Positions 16,638-25,917 of a DNA stretch of 64,000 bases are shown here, piece after piece; position 1 is the first letter of the stretch; each line of letters begins with the position of its first letter. The DNA lies in the NCBI GenBank assembly GCA_964599695.1, contig CAZRGP010000004.1, positions 101,209-165,208 of the forward strand, written 5' to 3'. The DNA comes from RUG11783 sp964599695 (GTDB lineage: Bacteria; Bacillota; Clostridia; Oscillospirales; Ruminococcaceae). The translations under genes and the position numbers were made by a program. Under the pieces are notes generated by a model that saw only the letters and a program-made list of their open reading frames with translations, was not told the DNA's origin and ran no database searches.

Positions 16638-17915
16638 TTGAAAGTATTCTTTGAAACATTTGGATGCAAGGTCAACATGTACGAAACATCCGCTATGACC
16701 CAGCTTTTCGAGAAGGCGGGTTATGAACGCACCGGGCTCCTTGAGGAGGCTGATGTTGTGGTCATCAACTCCTGTACGGTTACTGAGAATTCCGACCGGA
16801 AAGCACGCGCATTCGTAAGAAAAGCCCGTTCGGTCGCTCCGGATGCGGTTCTTCTTCTTTGCGGATGTTTTTCTCAGGCATTTCCGGATAAGGCAAGGGA
16901 ATTGTCTCCGGATATCCTGATGGGTACGACTGACCGCAGGGACACTGTGAAGGCCGTGCAGGCTTATCTTGCCGACCATGCTCCCCAAGACCTTGTTCAT
17001 TCATTTAACAACCGGACTTTTGAGCCTCTTGAAGCAGAAGAACTTGTGGAACATACCCGGGCATTCCTCAAAATACAGGACGGATGTGAGAAGTACTGTT
17101 CCTACTGTGCCATTCCTAAAGCAAGAGGGCCTGTTCGTTCCCTGCCGCTTGCAGAAGTAAGAAGGCAATGCGAGAATCTCGCCAAAAACGGTTACAAAGA
17201 GATCGTACTGTGCGGCATAAATTTATCCGCATATGGAATCGATCTCGGGATCGATCTCGGTGATGCCGTTCTTGCGTGCAGCGAAGTCGAGGAAGTAGTC
17301 CGCATCCGCCTCAGTTCACTGGAATGCGATATTATGACAGACGAAATGTTGCACAAGTTCGCATCCTGTGACAAGTTCTGTCCCCAGTTTCATCTTTCCC
17401 TTCAAAGCGGGTGTGACCGTACGCTACGCCGCATGAACCGACATTACACCTCCGCGGAGTACTACGCAATCTGCGAGAAGATCCGCGCTCTTTTCCAAAA
17501 TCCTACATTCACTACAGACATAATTGTGGGATTTCCGGGAGAAACCGATGAAGATTTCAATGAGAGCGTAGATTTCTGCCGCAGGGTCGGATTCTTAAGG
17601 GCTCATGTTTTCCCCTATTCAAGAAGAAGGGGGACAATGGCTGACAATCTTCCCGATCAGATCCCAAGGGCGGAAAAAGAACGCCGTTCTCGGATCATGA
17701 TCTCAAACATGAAAGAACGTTCGTCCGACATTCTAAACGAATTTATCGGCAAAAATGTGCGTGTGATACTTGAGCAAAGTGACGGTAACGGATACAGCGG
17801 TTATTCAGATCGGTACCTCCCCTGCCGCGTCTATGGTGATCAGCTGGAACCTCACCAGGTCGTCGAAGGAACCGTTGAGGCGATCCGGCACGGAGAAGCA
17901 GTCATTCACCTGTAA
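16638..17915 (+). CDS. mtaB: tRNA t6A37 methylthiotransferase MtaB
   Basis: 425 residues; converts t6A37 to ms2t6A37 in ANN-decoding tRNAs. The N-terminal UPF0004 domain has cluster cysteines Cys10, Cys46 and Cys77 (TFGCKVN, NSCTVTE, LCGCFSQ); the radical-SAM domain has Cys150, Cys154 and Cys157 (DGCEKYCSYC); a TRAM-like C-terminal part follows. The starting codon is TTG, supported by AGGGGG nine bases upstream and the immediate KVFFETFGCKVN start. It is divergent from pgi and ends at a bidirectional terminator. Confidence 0.95.
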   Translation: MKVFFETFGCKVNMYETSAMTQLFEKAGYERTGLLEEADVVVINSCTVTENSDRKARAFVRKARSVAPDAVLLLCGCFSQAFPDKARELSPDILMGTTDRRDTVKAVQAYLADHAPQDLVHSFNNRTFEPLEAEELVEHTRAFLKIQDGCEKYCSYCAIPKARGPVRSLPLAEVRRQCENLAKNGYKEIVLCGINLSAYGIDLGIDLGDAVLACSEVEEVVRIRLSSLECDIMTDEMLHKFASCDKFCPQFHLSLQSGCDRTLRRMNRHYTSAEYYAICEKIRALFQNPTFTTDIIVGFPGETDEDFNESVDFCRRVGFLRAHVFPYSRRRGTMADNLPDQIPRAEKERRSRIMISNMKERSSDILNEFIGKNVRVILEQSDGNGYSGYSDRYLPCRVYGDQLEPHQVVEGTVEAIRHGEAVIHL

Positions 17916-17922
17916 AAGCATC

Positions 17923-17949
17923 AAAAAAAGAGCCTGCCGGCTCTTTTTT
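17923..17949. terminator. bidirectional terminator between mtaB and the DUF3006 gene
   Basis: AAAAAAAGAGCC-TGCC-GGCTCTTTTTT hairpin; serves mtaB on the plus strand and the ftsK-hydrolase-DUF3006 operon on the minus strand. It overlaps the first two bases of the DUF3006 stop codon. Confidence 0.9.
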
Positions 17950-18175
17950 ATTTCTCTGATAACTCCTGAAACGTTTTCAGGAAAAGGCCTCTCCTTCGCA
18001 TACCTGTCGCGCGTTCCAGCGCACGAAATCCCCTTTTCTGATCCCCCTCAATAAGATCACCTTCGCTGCACTCTTCGGGCAACGATTCAAGAGGAACAAG
18101 GATCTCTACATCGCTATTCTTAACTCCGACTAGTCTTACGGTTCCTTCCTGAATCGAATCTATGCAATATTTCAC
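17948..18175 (-). CDS. DUF3006 domain protein
   Basis: 75 residues matching the small DUF3006 family (start KYCIDSIQEGTVRLV, then VEILVPLESLPEECSEGDLI), a predicted beta-barrel of unknown function that is regularly found beside ComEC-like metallo-hydrolases. Its start overlaps the end of the hydrolase gene by four bases, which repeats that association. It is last in the ftsK-hydrolase-DUF3006 operon. Confidence 0.8.
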   Translation of the reverse strand: MKYCIDSIQEGTVRLVGVKNSDVEILVPLESLPEECSEGDLIEGDQKRGFRALERATGMRRRGLFLKTFQELSEK

Positions 18176-19101
18176 TCGACGTTTTCCTCCGTTTCGTATT
18201 GTATCCGGCCTTCCGATACCACAAAATGAACCGATCCTTGAAGATCCGTCCTCAGTATGGCTGCTCCTACGGCTTTCAGCCTGTCGAGGACTTCATCTTT
18301 GGGATACCCAAATTCATTATCTTTCGCACAACTTATAATAGCATATTGCGGAACAACAATGTTTACAAATTTATTATGTGTTCCGTATCTTGTGCCATGA
18401 TGCCCGACTTTGAGGATCTGAGAAGATAATTCCACACCGGAACTGATCAGTTTCTCCTCCACTTCTCTCTCTGCATCACCCATGAACAGGACATGCGTGC
18501 CATTGAAATTCAGCCTCAGGACCATGGAACAGTTATTCATATTACTGCCCCCTCCGCTCCAGAGGACCTCAAAGAACGTCCCGGGATCATCCGTTTCCAC
18601 GCGGTCACCCGCATGCAAAATGGACAGTGGAATACTTTTGCGATTTATCGTATCCAGGATCCGGTCATACCAGTCCGCTGTCGGAAAAAACTCCTCTGGA
18701 ATATCCGCAAAATAAACATGTCCGACGGGGTAATCCAGCAACACGCTTTGCAGACAGCCGGCATGATCATAATGAGGATGAGAGATAAACACTGCATCCA
18801 GATGATCGATTCCTCTCGTTTCCAAAGTTGCTTTCACAGAGTCGTAAGCGTCATAAACTCCTGTATCGATAAGCGCTGACCATTTTCCTATGCGAAGAAC
18901 CGCACAATCTCCCTGGCCTACATCGACAAAAGTAAGATCGAGCGCATTCGACAGATCAACATTCTCGTAGATCCCCTCTGCCGGTCGGAACAGATATCTG
19001 TACCATCTTCTCCCAAAAGGAATCAGGGCGGCAATGAGGAACAGAACCAAAAAGAACAGGTAAAACCGGCTCTTTTTCTGCCTTCTCTTGGACTTAGTCA
19101 T
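18172..19101 (-). CDS. ComEC/Rec2-like metallo-beta-lactamase-fold hydrolase, membrane-anchored
   Basis: 309 residues: basic N-terminus, a membrane segment (about 12-30), then a metallo-beta-lactamase domain with the metal motif SHPHYDHAG, a downstream FMGDAE aspartate and LKVGHHGTRYGT histidines. It equals the soluble C-terminal domain of the DNA-uptake protein ComEC without the channel, and the anchor places it outside the membrane. It could hydrolyse nucleic acid or a phosphodiester; the substrate is unknown. It overlaps ftsK by eight bases. Confidence 0.85.
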   Translation of the reverse strand: MTKSKRRQKKSRFYLFFLVLFLIAALIPFGRRWYRYLFRPAEGIYENVDLSNALDLTFVDVGQGDCAVLRIGKWSALIDTGVYDAYDSVKATLETRGIDHLDAVFISHPHYDHAGCLQSVLLDYPVGHVYFADIPEEFFPTADWYDRILDTINRKSIPLSILHAGDRVETDDPGTFFEVLWSGGGSNMNNCSMVLRLNFNGTHVLFMGDAEREVEEKLISSGVELSSQILKVGHHGTRYGTHNKFVNIVVPQYAIISCAKDNEFGYPKDEVLDRLKAVGAAILRTDLQGSVHFVVSEGRIQYETEENVE

Positions 19102-21835
19102 CCTTTGTCGTCACCCGCTCAAGCCACTGCTGCTTGGTAATAAGAATCTGACGCGGTTTGCTTCCCTCAGAGGGACCGATGATCCCTGCGTCTTCCATCT
19201 CATCGATGATACGCGCTGCTCTTGCATAACCAAGGCGCAGTTTTCGCTGAAGCATAGAAGTGGAAGCTCCACCCTGCTCCAGCACGACATTGACTGCTTC
19301 TTCGAACATATCGTCTACGTCCGAATCACTGTCATTATCCATGTTGCTTCCGCCTTTACCCTTTTCCTTCGCGGAAAGCCTTTCGATATCGCTCAGTATT
19401 TCGTCATCATATTCACTGGAATTGTTGTTCTTTATGAAGGAAACGACGCGGTCAACTTCTTCCTGCTCAACTAGACTGCCCTGAATACGAACCGGTTTGG
19501 TCACACCGACCGGCATGTATAGCATATCTCCGCGCCCAAGCAGTTTTTCCGCTCCGGCCCCGTCAATGATCGTTCGGCTGTCCACCTGGGAAGAGACAGC
19601 AAACGCGATACGGGACGGGATGTTGTTCTTGATAACACCCGTAATGACGTCGACTGAAGGTCTCTGTGTTGCAAGGATCAGATACATTCCAGCTGCCCTG
19701 GCCATTGCTGCCAGACGTGCGATAGCGTCTTCCACCTCATTTGCAGCGACCTGCATCAAGTCTGCCAACTCATCGATAACGATGATAACTCTTGGGAGTT
19801 TTTCCAGTTTCTCCCCTTCCTGAGGAATATAGTTGGGATCATCGATCTTTCTTTCGACCCAGTTGTTGTATTCTGTTATATTCCTGTTTCCCGTAAGGCT
19901 GAATGTCCTGTATCGCTTAAGCATCTCTCCGACAGCCCATCCAAGAGCACCGGCAGCCTTTCTGGGATCCGTAACAACTGGAACATACAGGTGCGGAAGT
20001 CCGTTGTACGCGCCAAACTCAACCATCTTAGGATCAACAAGGATCATCTTAAGCTGTTCCGGAGAGTATTTGTAAAGCAGACTTACCAGAATCGAATTGA
20101 TGCACACAGACTTACCCATTCCGGTTGCACCAGCGATCAACAGGTGGGGCATCTTCTCGATATCACCGATCCGGACTGCTCCGCTGATATCCTGTCCAAG
20201 GGCAAAACACAACTGCCCTTTTGAATGCTGGAACTCTTCGCTCTCAATAATAGAGCGCAGTCTGACGATCTGGGATACTTTGTTCGGTACTTCTATGCCG
20301 ACCGCAGCTTTTCCCGGGATCGGCGCTTCAATCCTTATGGAAGTAGCAGCCAGATTCATAGCTATATCGTCTGAGAGCTGGACGATCCTGGAAAGGCGCA
20401 CACCGCTTTCAGGCTGAAGTTCATATCTTGTTACCGTAGGACCTCTTGAAATATCCACGACTTTTGTACTGACACCGAAGCTTTGCAGCACCCGCACCAA
20501 ATGATCCGCGGTCTGTTTGAGTTCGATCTCCAGTGATTTATCATCTTTATTCTTCTGAGGCGTCAGATAGGAAATAGGCGGGAAATGATATTTACGCACT
20601 TTTTTCTGTTTGACTGCCACGGTAGGAGCATTCACGTTTTTCAGATACTCCGAATCCGCTTTCTTGGCAAGCTCATCCACTTCGCTCGATGTTGACTCTA
20701 TGCCATCTGTCTCACTTTCCGTTTTTTCTGTTTGAGTCTCATGACCGGTATAGTCGGATGCGGATCCGCCTTGATCTGCCATTTTCAGCCGGTCATTGGC
20801 TTTTTTCATCCTCTCTGCTGCCGTCTGAAGTTCACTCAGAGACTGACTGTTTCCGGTTGGATCAAACTGCTGGAAGATACGGCTCTCCTCTGTTCTCTCC
20901 GCAGTATTCTTTTCGAACACCTCTTTAACCACAGACCCTGCAGGACCCGTCGGATTCAGTTCGACTCCCTCTTTACTGGGATCAAAATCCGGACCAAGAT
21001 CCACATCGATGTTCGGGAGTTTCGCTGTCCTGGCAGCAATCCTTCTCTCTTTTTCGGGTTGGAAAGATACCTCTTCCCCGTCTAGAGGAATGTCGTACAT
21101 CTTCTTGTCTTCCAGCGGAACGTCTATGCGTTTCGCTTTCTTCGGAAAGTCCGGTTTGCTCCTCATGTTCTCAAGACTGGTCTCTTGCTTGAACTTACGG
21201 ATCTTGCGTTTCATGTATGCGTTATACATTGCGATCCCTAGCTCATACAGTTTGACAAAAGGCCATTTTACGATATGGTACAGATCGACCGGTGTCCACC
21301 CCGTAAGAAGCATAAGGGCAAGGAGCATCAGAACAAGGATCGTGATCTTTGCACCGATAGATCCAAGAACATGTTCCAGAGGAAGTCCGAGCAGAGCGGA
21401 TAGAACTCCGGTTCCGATACGGTCCGCACCCATGATGAACAGTTCTTTCACAACATTGATGAAACCCTTGCTAACAGGGCGCTCCAACGAAAAAATGAAA
21501 GTTGCTCCGGATACTGTAAGAAGAAGAAGGCCGATCTCCGCAATATCCACGGAGTCAACAACACGCTTGGTCACAGCAATGACTCCCAACGCAAACAGCG
21601 CAGGCCCTACAAGGTACGCCATCCATCCGAAAATACCGAAAAGTGTTCTGTGAAGTGTCCTCCACAGAGCGTCTCCTTCGACAAAAGCAAGAGCAAAGAA
21701 CAGCACACCAAGTCCTATAAGGACAGATGCGCGGATCATCCGGCTCTGCTCTGCTTTTCTTGCCTTCTCTTCCGCGATACGTCTCTTTTCCTGTTCCTTC
21801 TTGGAAGGTCTTCCCTTTTTCTTGTTTTCTGCCAT
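19094..21835 (-). CDS. ftsK: DNA translocase FtsK/SpoIIIE
   Basis: 913 residues: a basic N-terminus with four membrane segments (about 34-190), a charged linker (about 225-430), the alpha/beta motor domain with Walker A GATGMGKSV and Walker B VIVIDELADLM, and a C-terminal winged-helix gamma domain (ASTSMLQRKLRLGYARAARIID) that reads KOPS/SRS-type sequences. It pumps chromosomal DNA through the division or sporulation septum. AAGGA lies six bases before the ATG. Its stop overlaps the hydrolase gene. Confidence 0.96.
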   Translation of the reverse strand: MAENKKKGRPSKKEQEKRRIAEEKARKAEQSRMIRASVLIGLGVLFFALAFVEGDALWRTLHRTLFGIFGWMAYLVGPALFALGVIAVTKRVVDSVDIAEIGLLLLTVSGATFIFSLERPVSKGFINVVKELFIMGADRIGTGVLSALLGLPLEHVLGSIGAKITILVLMLLALMLLTGWTPVDLYHIVKWPFVKLYELGIAMYNAYMKRKIRKFKQETSLENMRSKPDFPKKAKRIDVPLEDKKMYDIPLDGEEVSFQPEKERRIAARTAKLPNIDVDLGPDFDPSKEGVELNPTGPAGSVVKEVFEKNTAERTEESRIFQQFDPTGNSQSLSELQTAAERMKKANDRLKMADQGGSASDYTGHETQTEKTESETDGIESTSSEVDELAKKADSEYLKNVNAPTVAVKQKKVRKYHFPPISYLTPQKNKDDKSLEIELKQTADHLVRVLQSFGVSTKVVDISRGPTVTRYELQPESGVRLSRIVQLSDDIAMNLAATSIRIEAPIPGKAAVGIEVPNKVSQIVRLRSIIESEEFQHSKGQLCFALGQDISGAVRIGDIEKMPHLLIAGATGMGKSVCINSILVSLLYKYSPEQLKMILVDPKMVEFGAYNGLPHLYVPVVTDPRKAAGALGWAVGEMLKRYRTFSLTGNRNITEYNNWVERKIDDPNYIPQEGEKLEKLPRVIIVIDELADLMQVAANEVEDAIARLAAMARAAGMYLILATQRPSVDVITGVIKNNIPSRIAFAVSSQVDSRTIIDGAGAEKLLGRGDMLYMPVGVTKPVRIQGSLVEQEEVDRVVSFIKNNNSSEYDDEILSDIERLSAKEKGKGGSNMDNDSDSDVDDMFEEAVNVVLEQGGASTSMLQRKLRLGYARAARIIDEMEDAGIIGPSEGSKPRQILITKQQWLERVTTKDD

Positions 21836-21955
21836 ATATATCCTTTCAGATAACCATCAGATTATTCTGTTTAAATGCTCTTAAGCGCCTAAAATTCTAT
21901 TATGAATAATACCACAAGGGCAGTTCGAAAGAAAGATTGTTCCCTTCTGTTCCCG

Positions 21956-21984
21956 TTGACCGAAAAATAACAGGCTCCTATAAT
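21956..21984 (+). promoter_or_regulatory. consensus sigma-A promoter of tdk
   Basis: TTGACC (21956-21961) and TATAAT (21979-21984) with a 17-base spacer, 30 bases ahead of the tdk start. Confidence 0.85.
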
Positions 21985-22014
21985 GAAAAACAGAATAATA
22001 GCGAGGTGTCCGTC

Positions 22015-22614
22015 ATGGCAAAACTGTATTTCAGATACGGGGCGATGAACTCCGGAAAATCAACTGCCCTCATTCAGGTCGCTCACAACTACGAGGAACG
22101 TGGCATGAAAGTCATGCTGATCAAACCGTCCATCGACACGAAAGGATCCGATACCGTAGTATCAAGGATCGGTGTATCCCGGACAGTAGATCTCCTTGTC
22201 CCCGCTTCCATGGATGTTTTCGAAGAGATAAAGAAGGTCAGCCAGGAAAAAGAACTCTCTTGTATACTGGCAGACGAGGCGCAGTTTTTTACTCCGGAAC
22301 AGGCAGAACAGCTTTTCCGCATCGCTGTAGTATTGAACATTCCTGTTATCTGCTATGGTCTCAGAAGTGACTTCCAGATGAATGGGTTCCCCGGATCCAC
22401 ACGTCTGCTCGAACTTGCGCACAGCATCGAGGAGCTGAAAACGATCTGCTCCTGCGGTAAAAAAGCGATGATCAATGCGCGTCTAGTAAACGGTGAATAT
22501 GTGTTTGAAGGTGCTCAGGTGGCCATCGACGGCGAGGCTAGCGTCGAATACCGCTCTGTGTGTCCTCAGTGCTATTTCCGTCTGAAAGCGGAAAACCTTG
22601 CAAAAAACAAATGA
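22015..22614 (+). CDS. tdk: thymidine kinase
   Basis: 199 residues of the TK1-like type that phosphorylates thymidine for salvage. It has P-loop YGAMNSGKS at residues 8-16, the DEAQF Walker B, the YGLRSDFQM lasso and a zinc site (CSCGKKA and the C-terminal CPQC). The start is the ATG at 22015, with GAGGTG seven bases upstream and a promoter just ahead; the longer frame crosses the promoter. It lies next to two nucleoside hydrolases, so this part of the window is a nucleoside-salvage neighbourhood. Confidence 0.96.
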   Translation: MAKLYFRYGAMNSGKSTALIQVAHNYEERGMKVMLIKPSIDTKGSDTVVSRIGVSRTVDLLVPASMDVFEEIKKVSQEKELSCILADEAQFFTPEQAEQLFRIAVVLNIPVICYGLRSDFQMNGFPGSTRLLELAHSIEELKTICSCGKKAMINARLVNGEYVFEGAQVAIDGEASVEYRSVCPQCYFRLKAENLAKNK

Positions 22615-22635
22615 TATACCCTGCAGGGCATAATG

Positions 22636-22663
22636 AAAGCCGGACTAATAAGTCCGGCTTTTT
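22636..22663. terminator. bidirectional terminator between tdk and the nucleoside hydrolase genes
   Basis: AAAGCCGGACT-AATA-AGTCCGGCTTTTT hairpin between two converging genes. Confidence 0.9.
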
Positions 22664-22665
22664 CT

Positions 22666-23634
22666 CTATTGTTGGTTGCGGTTGAAGTGCTTCAGCGCAT
22701 CCAGGTGGAGTTTGATGAATTCCTCTCTGTTCAGATCAAAGGCTACCATCGCGTTGGGACGATTCTCCCTGCACAGCACATCGGTCACCGTGCACGCTTT
22801 TGAATACTGACCTTTGATGTCCACTTCAACATGGCAGGGCTCCATTTTGACGATATCCGGATTGATGAGCCAGGCCACGGGAACAGAGTCATGGAGGCAA
22901 GGTCCAAGGCGGTTCGGATCGAAGCGCTCACTTACGGCGACATAATCCTTTACCATCTCATAATAGAAGGAACCGACATCTCCGCCGACGACTCTCATCA
23001 TTTCCCTGTCGTCCTTGGATATCATTGCTTTTTCTGTTGCGTCCAGGCCGCACATTACGAGTTTAATGCCGCTCTGGAAAACGATCTTCGCTGCCTCCGG
23101 ATCGTTTGCTATATTGGCTTCTCCGAGAGGGAGCATATTTCCGCCATAAGCAGCACCTCCCATAAGAGCGATCCCGTCGATCTGGGGTTTGAGTTCAGGA
23201 TAAGTCAGCAGGAACATCGCAATATTGGTAAGAGGTCCGACCGGGACAAGCACCACTTTGTCGTCACTGCGGCGGATCAGTCTGGCCATCAGATCGACTG
23301 CATCGCACTCTTCAACCTTTTTTCTGGGCTCTTTGAGCATGTATCTCTTCCCACCAAGCCCGTCAGCCCCGTGCACAAAGTTATTCTTATGCAGGCTATA
23401 GTCTTTCACTTCGCCAAAAAGAGACTTGCTTGCGCCTCTCGCTACAGGAACTTTCAGATCGAGAAGTTCACATATACGAAGAGCGTTCTCCGTGCAGTTT
23501 TCGACCGAGCTGTTTCCGAATACGGTCGTAATGCCTAGAAGGTCGATACTGGTATTCCCCGCTGCGAGCAACAGCGCAAATGCATCATCAACACCGATGT
23601 CCGTGTCAAAAATGATTGGAATGCGATAACTCAT
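22666..23634 (-). CDS. nucleoside hydrolase (IunH family), paralogue 1
   Basis: 322 residues of the inosine/uridine-preferring nucleoside hydrolase family, which splits ribonucleosides into base and ribose with a bound calcium. The calcium cluster DTDIGVDDA is near residues 10-18 (Ile replaces the common Pro). VPVGPLTNIAMF and MGGAAYGGN are the middle family blocks, and HDSVPVAWL near the C-terminus carries the catalytic His. GGAGGTG precedes the ATG. Its start overlaps the stop of paralogue 2 by four bases (ATGA), so the two may act on different nucleosides. Confidence 0.92.
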   Translation of the reverse strand: MSYRIPIIFDTDIGVDDAFALLLAAGNTSIDLLGITTVFGNSSVENCTENALRICELLDLKVPVARGASKSLFGEVKDYSLHKNNFVHGADGLGGKRYMLKEPRKKVEECDAVDLMARLIRRSDDKVVLVPVGPLTNIAMFLLTYPELKPQIDGIALMGGAAYGGNMLPLGEANIANDPEAAKIVFQSGIKLVMCGLDATEKAMISKDDREMMRVVGGDVGSFYYEMVKDYVAVSERFDPNRLGPCLHDSVPVAWLINPDIVKMEPCHVEVDIKGQYSKACTVTDVLCRENRPNAMVAFDLNREEFIKLHLDALKHFNRNQQ

Positions 23635-24611
23635 CTTTCAGCACCTCCATCATAAGAATGAAGCATCTCAAGATACCATTTTGCGTACTCATCGCGATCA
23701 ACAGAGCGAACAAGAGATACGTTGGGTCTTTCCCTGAAGCGGCCGCGCCAGTCAAAGATCGTCTGGCCGAAATTCAGTTCGCTTCTTGTTTCACAAAGGC
23801 AGAAGTAATCCTCGATCACACAGTGTTCAGGATGGGAAAGGACAAACGCCGCAGTAGCGTCGCAGCCGCCTCTACCCTTTCTGAAGCCCATTTTCGCACG
23901 TTGCTCTTCGGACATCATCAGGTTTCTTTCACGGTGACGGAGAGCGGATTTGTCATAAAACGGTTTCCAGGGATTGGAAAGCGGAAGATGATCCAGATAG
24001 TCTGCTTCTTCTTCGGTGATATACGCTGTCCTGCAGCTGTCGAGATCCACCATGACAAACTTCTTGAATCCGGCTTCCAGACAGATCTTTAACGCGTGAG
24101 GATCCTGAACGATATTGAACTCACCGTAAGCGCCTGCATTCCCTTTGGTAGCGGCTCCTCCCATTATCGTAAGTTGTTTGATATAATTGGGAAGATCCGG
24201 ATGCCTCAGCAACGTGATCGCAATATTGGTCAGGGGGCCGATCGCGAAGATCTCGAGTTCCCCGCCCCAATGGAGCGCTTCATCGTAGATAATATCCCAC
24301 GGGTGTTTGCGGCTGAGCTTGCTCTCATCCACCTCAAATTCCAGACCGAGAAGTCCGTTATTTCCATGCGCATAGGCAGCGCGCGGTCTTCTTGCGATCA
24401 GGGCTTCCGAAGCTCCCGCACAAACAGGACAGTTCAATCCGGCCGTGTCCCTCAGATAAAGAGCGTTCCTGCGTGTATATTCCAGGCCGACATTACCATG
24501 CACGGCGCAGATCGCCCGAATGTTATACAAACCGGACGCTGCAAGGAGCATGATCGCCTGAGCATCGTCCCCACCCGGATCCGTATCGATGATCAAAGGT
24601 CTTAATGACAT
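23631..24611 (-). CDS. nucleoside hydrolase (IunH family), paralogue 2
   Basis: 326 residues with the calcium motif DTDPGGDDA at the N-terminus, FAIGPLTNIAIT and MGGAATKGN blocks, but a less typical C-terminal part (GGCDATAAFVLSHP) where the HD of paralogue 1 is replaced by CD. I start at the ATG at 24611, with AAGGAG about eight bases upstream; the longer frame adds 11 residues. It is translated together with paralogue 1. Together with tdk and cdd they serve nucleoside breakdown and salvage. The replaced His suggests altered substrate use, which is an inference. Confidence 0.88.
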   Translation of the reverse strand: MSLRPLIIDTDPGGDDAQAIMLLAASGLYNIRAICAVHGNVGLEYTRRNALYLRDTAGLNCPVCAGASEALIARRPRAAYAHGNNGLLGLEFEVDESKLSRKHPWDIIYDEALHWGGELEIFAIGPLTNIAITLLRHPDLPNYIKQLTIMGGAATKGNAGAYGEFNIVQDPHALKICLEAGFKKFVMVDLDSCRTAYITEEEADYLDHLPLSNPWKPFYDKSALRHRERNLMMSEEQRAKMGFRKGRGGCDATAAFVLSHPEHCVIEDYFCLCETRSELNFGQTIFDWRGRFRERPNVSLVRSVDRDEYAKWYLEMLHSYDGGAER

Positions 24612-24718
24612 TCTCGCTTCTCCTTGTTTTTTCATTATTTTCATTATAGTTTTTGCCTATTTTTCTTTCAATAATTCCATGTGCCATTCCATATTTTTTC
24701 AAGAGTTGAGGTGATGAA

Positions 24719-25249
24719 ATGAATAAACGCACGTATCGTGTCGCGCTCGGCGGTATGCTTTCTGCCCTTGCCGCTACGTTCATGTTTCTCGGAGGAGTAT
24801 TCCCCTTTGCGGAATATATCGGACCTGCCGCAGCCTCGCTCTGTGTTTTGATCTTCCGTGCCGAATTCAATATACGTTCGTCACTGGTCATGTACATTGC
24901 GGTATCCCTTGTCTCTCTGATCCTTTCCTCCAATCTGGAGAGCAGTCTGCTCTTTCTCTGTCTTCTGGGCTGGTACCCGATACTGAAGGAGCCTCTCGAG
25001 AGAAAAACAAAGAATCCTGTCACGCTTCTGATCAAATTCTCTATCGTCAATATCTCAGTCCTGTCCCTGTATTATTTTCTCCTTCATGTCTTGAAACTTC
25101 CATCCCTGGAAGAAGAACTGTCAGGCGGAAAATGGATCACGGTTTCTCTTATCCTCATGTACAATCTCACTTTTCTTTTTTATGACAAGTTGCTCTCCAT
25201 GGTCGATCTTTACTACAGAAGAGTATTGAGAGATAAACTGATCCGCTGA
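24719..25249 (+). CDS. small integral membrane protein, possibly ECF-type S component-like
   Basis: 176 residues, five or six hydrophobic segments (about 7-30, 35-47, 55-70, 75-90, 103-125, 140-156). The start MNKRTYRVALGGMLSALAATFMFLGG resembles the first helix of small energy-coupling-factor substrate components, but I see no decisive motif. GAGGTG lies six to eight bases before the ATG. It is divergent from the nucleoside hydrolases, so a nucleoside or base transport role is possible but only inferred from neighbours. It ends at a bidirectional terminator. Confidence 0.55.
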   Translation: MNKRTYRVALGGMLSALAATFMFLGGVFPFAEYIGPAAASLCVLIFRAEFNIRSSLVMYIAVSLVSLILSSNLESSLLFLCLLGWYPILKEPLERKTKNPVTLLIKFSIVNISVLSLYYFLLHVLKLPSLEEELSGGKWITVSLILMYNLTFLFYDKLLSMVDLYYRRVLRDKLIR

Positions 25250-25260
25250 TACGTATACAG

Positions 25261-25297
25261 AAAAGGACCTGTCCTCTTTGCGGAGGATAGGTCCTTT
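25261..25297. terminator. bidirectional terminator
   Basis: AAAAGGACCTGTCCTC...GAGGATAGGTCCTTT hairpin between the converging membrane protein and DUF3990 genes. Confidence 0.85.
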
Positions 25298-25307
25298 ATG
25301 TTGTGAA

Positions 25308-25871
25308 TTAAAGATCCAGTTTTGCAAATTCTTCGGCAAATGCGGTCTGAAACGCATCTTCTTCCCTGGAGACAGTCTTTCGGTAGTTTCTGATCTCTGC
25401 TGAACTCAGGATGTACGATCCCGTCCATTTCAGGTGATCTGCGGCTTTCTGCGTCTTTAGTGCGATCTGAATATACTCCGGACCGACCATCAGCAATCGA
25501 AGGGAGCTTTCCTTTGAAAGAAAACCGCTCGTCGTAACACCAAGCGTGTCATATATCGTATCGTTGGCGATCGGACCCCGGATCACATCCGTCCCACTGA
25601 ACACGTCTTCAAACCCGTTCCGATTCCCATAGATATATTCGAACCACTCCGGTCCTCGGTTAAAAGTTTTGCATGTAAGGCCTTCAAGATCCAACTCATA
25701 GCAGTTCAGGATCGTGTTATACCCTTTTCTCTCCCTTGCCCATCTCACAGAGAATTCACGGTCGGGAGAAAGATAAAACCCCTGGCCGAAATCCGCGTTT
25801 TTCCTTCCGTAGTGGACGTCCGGTTCCCGGATCTCATCATAGCCAAGATGGAACAGTTCAATTACAGCCAT
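25308..25871 (-). CDS. DUF3990 protein (predicted ADP-ribosyltransferase-like fold)
   Basis: 187 residues with the DUF3990 core: the LFHLGYDEIREPDV start, GRKNADFGQGFYLS, the WARERKGY segment and PEWFEYIYGNRNG. The family is predicted to have an ADP-ribosyltransferase fold and often appears in toxin-antitoxin-like pairs with DUF3791 or in host-manipulation proteins. Here no DUF3791 or other small partner is next to it. It is a single gene behind a terminator, downstream of which the exporter operon ends 46 bases away. No signal peptide. Function is not shown by sequence beyond family. Confidence 0.75.
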   Translation of the reverse strand: MAVIELFHLGYDEIREPDVHYGRKNADFGQGFYLSPDREFSVRWARERKGYNTILNCYELDLEGLTCKTFNRGPEWFEYIYGNRNGFEDVFSGTDVIRGPIANDTIYDTLGVTTSGFLSKESSLRLLMVGPEYIQIALKTQKAADHLKWTGSYILSSAEIRNYRKTVSREEDAFQTAFAEEFAKLDL

Positions 25872-25917
25872 AGATCTTTACCCAAAATGTGCGTCTGAAA
25901 TCAATTTACTTCTACTC

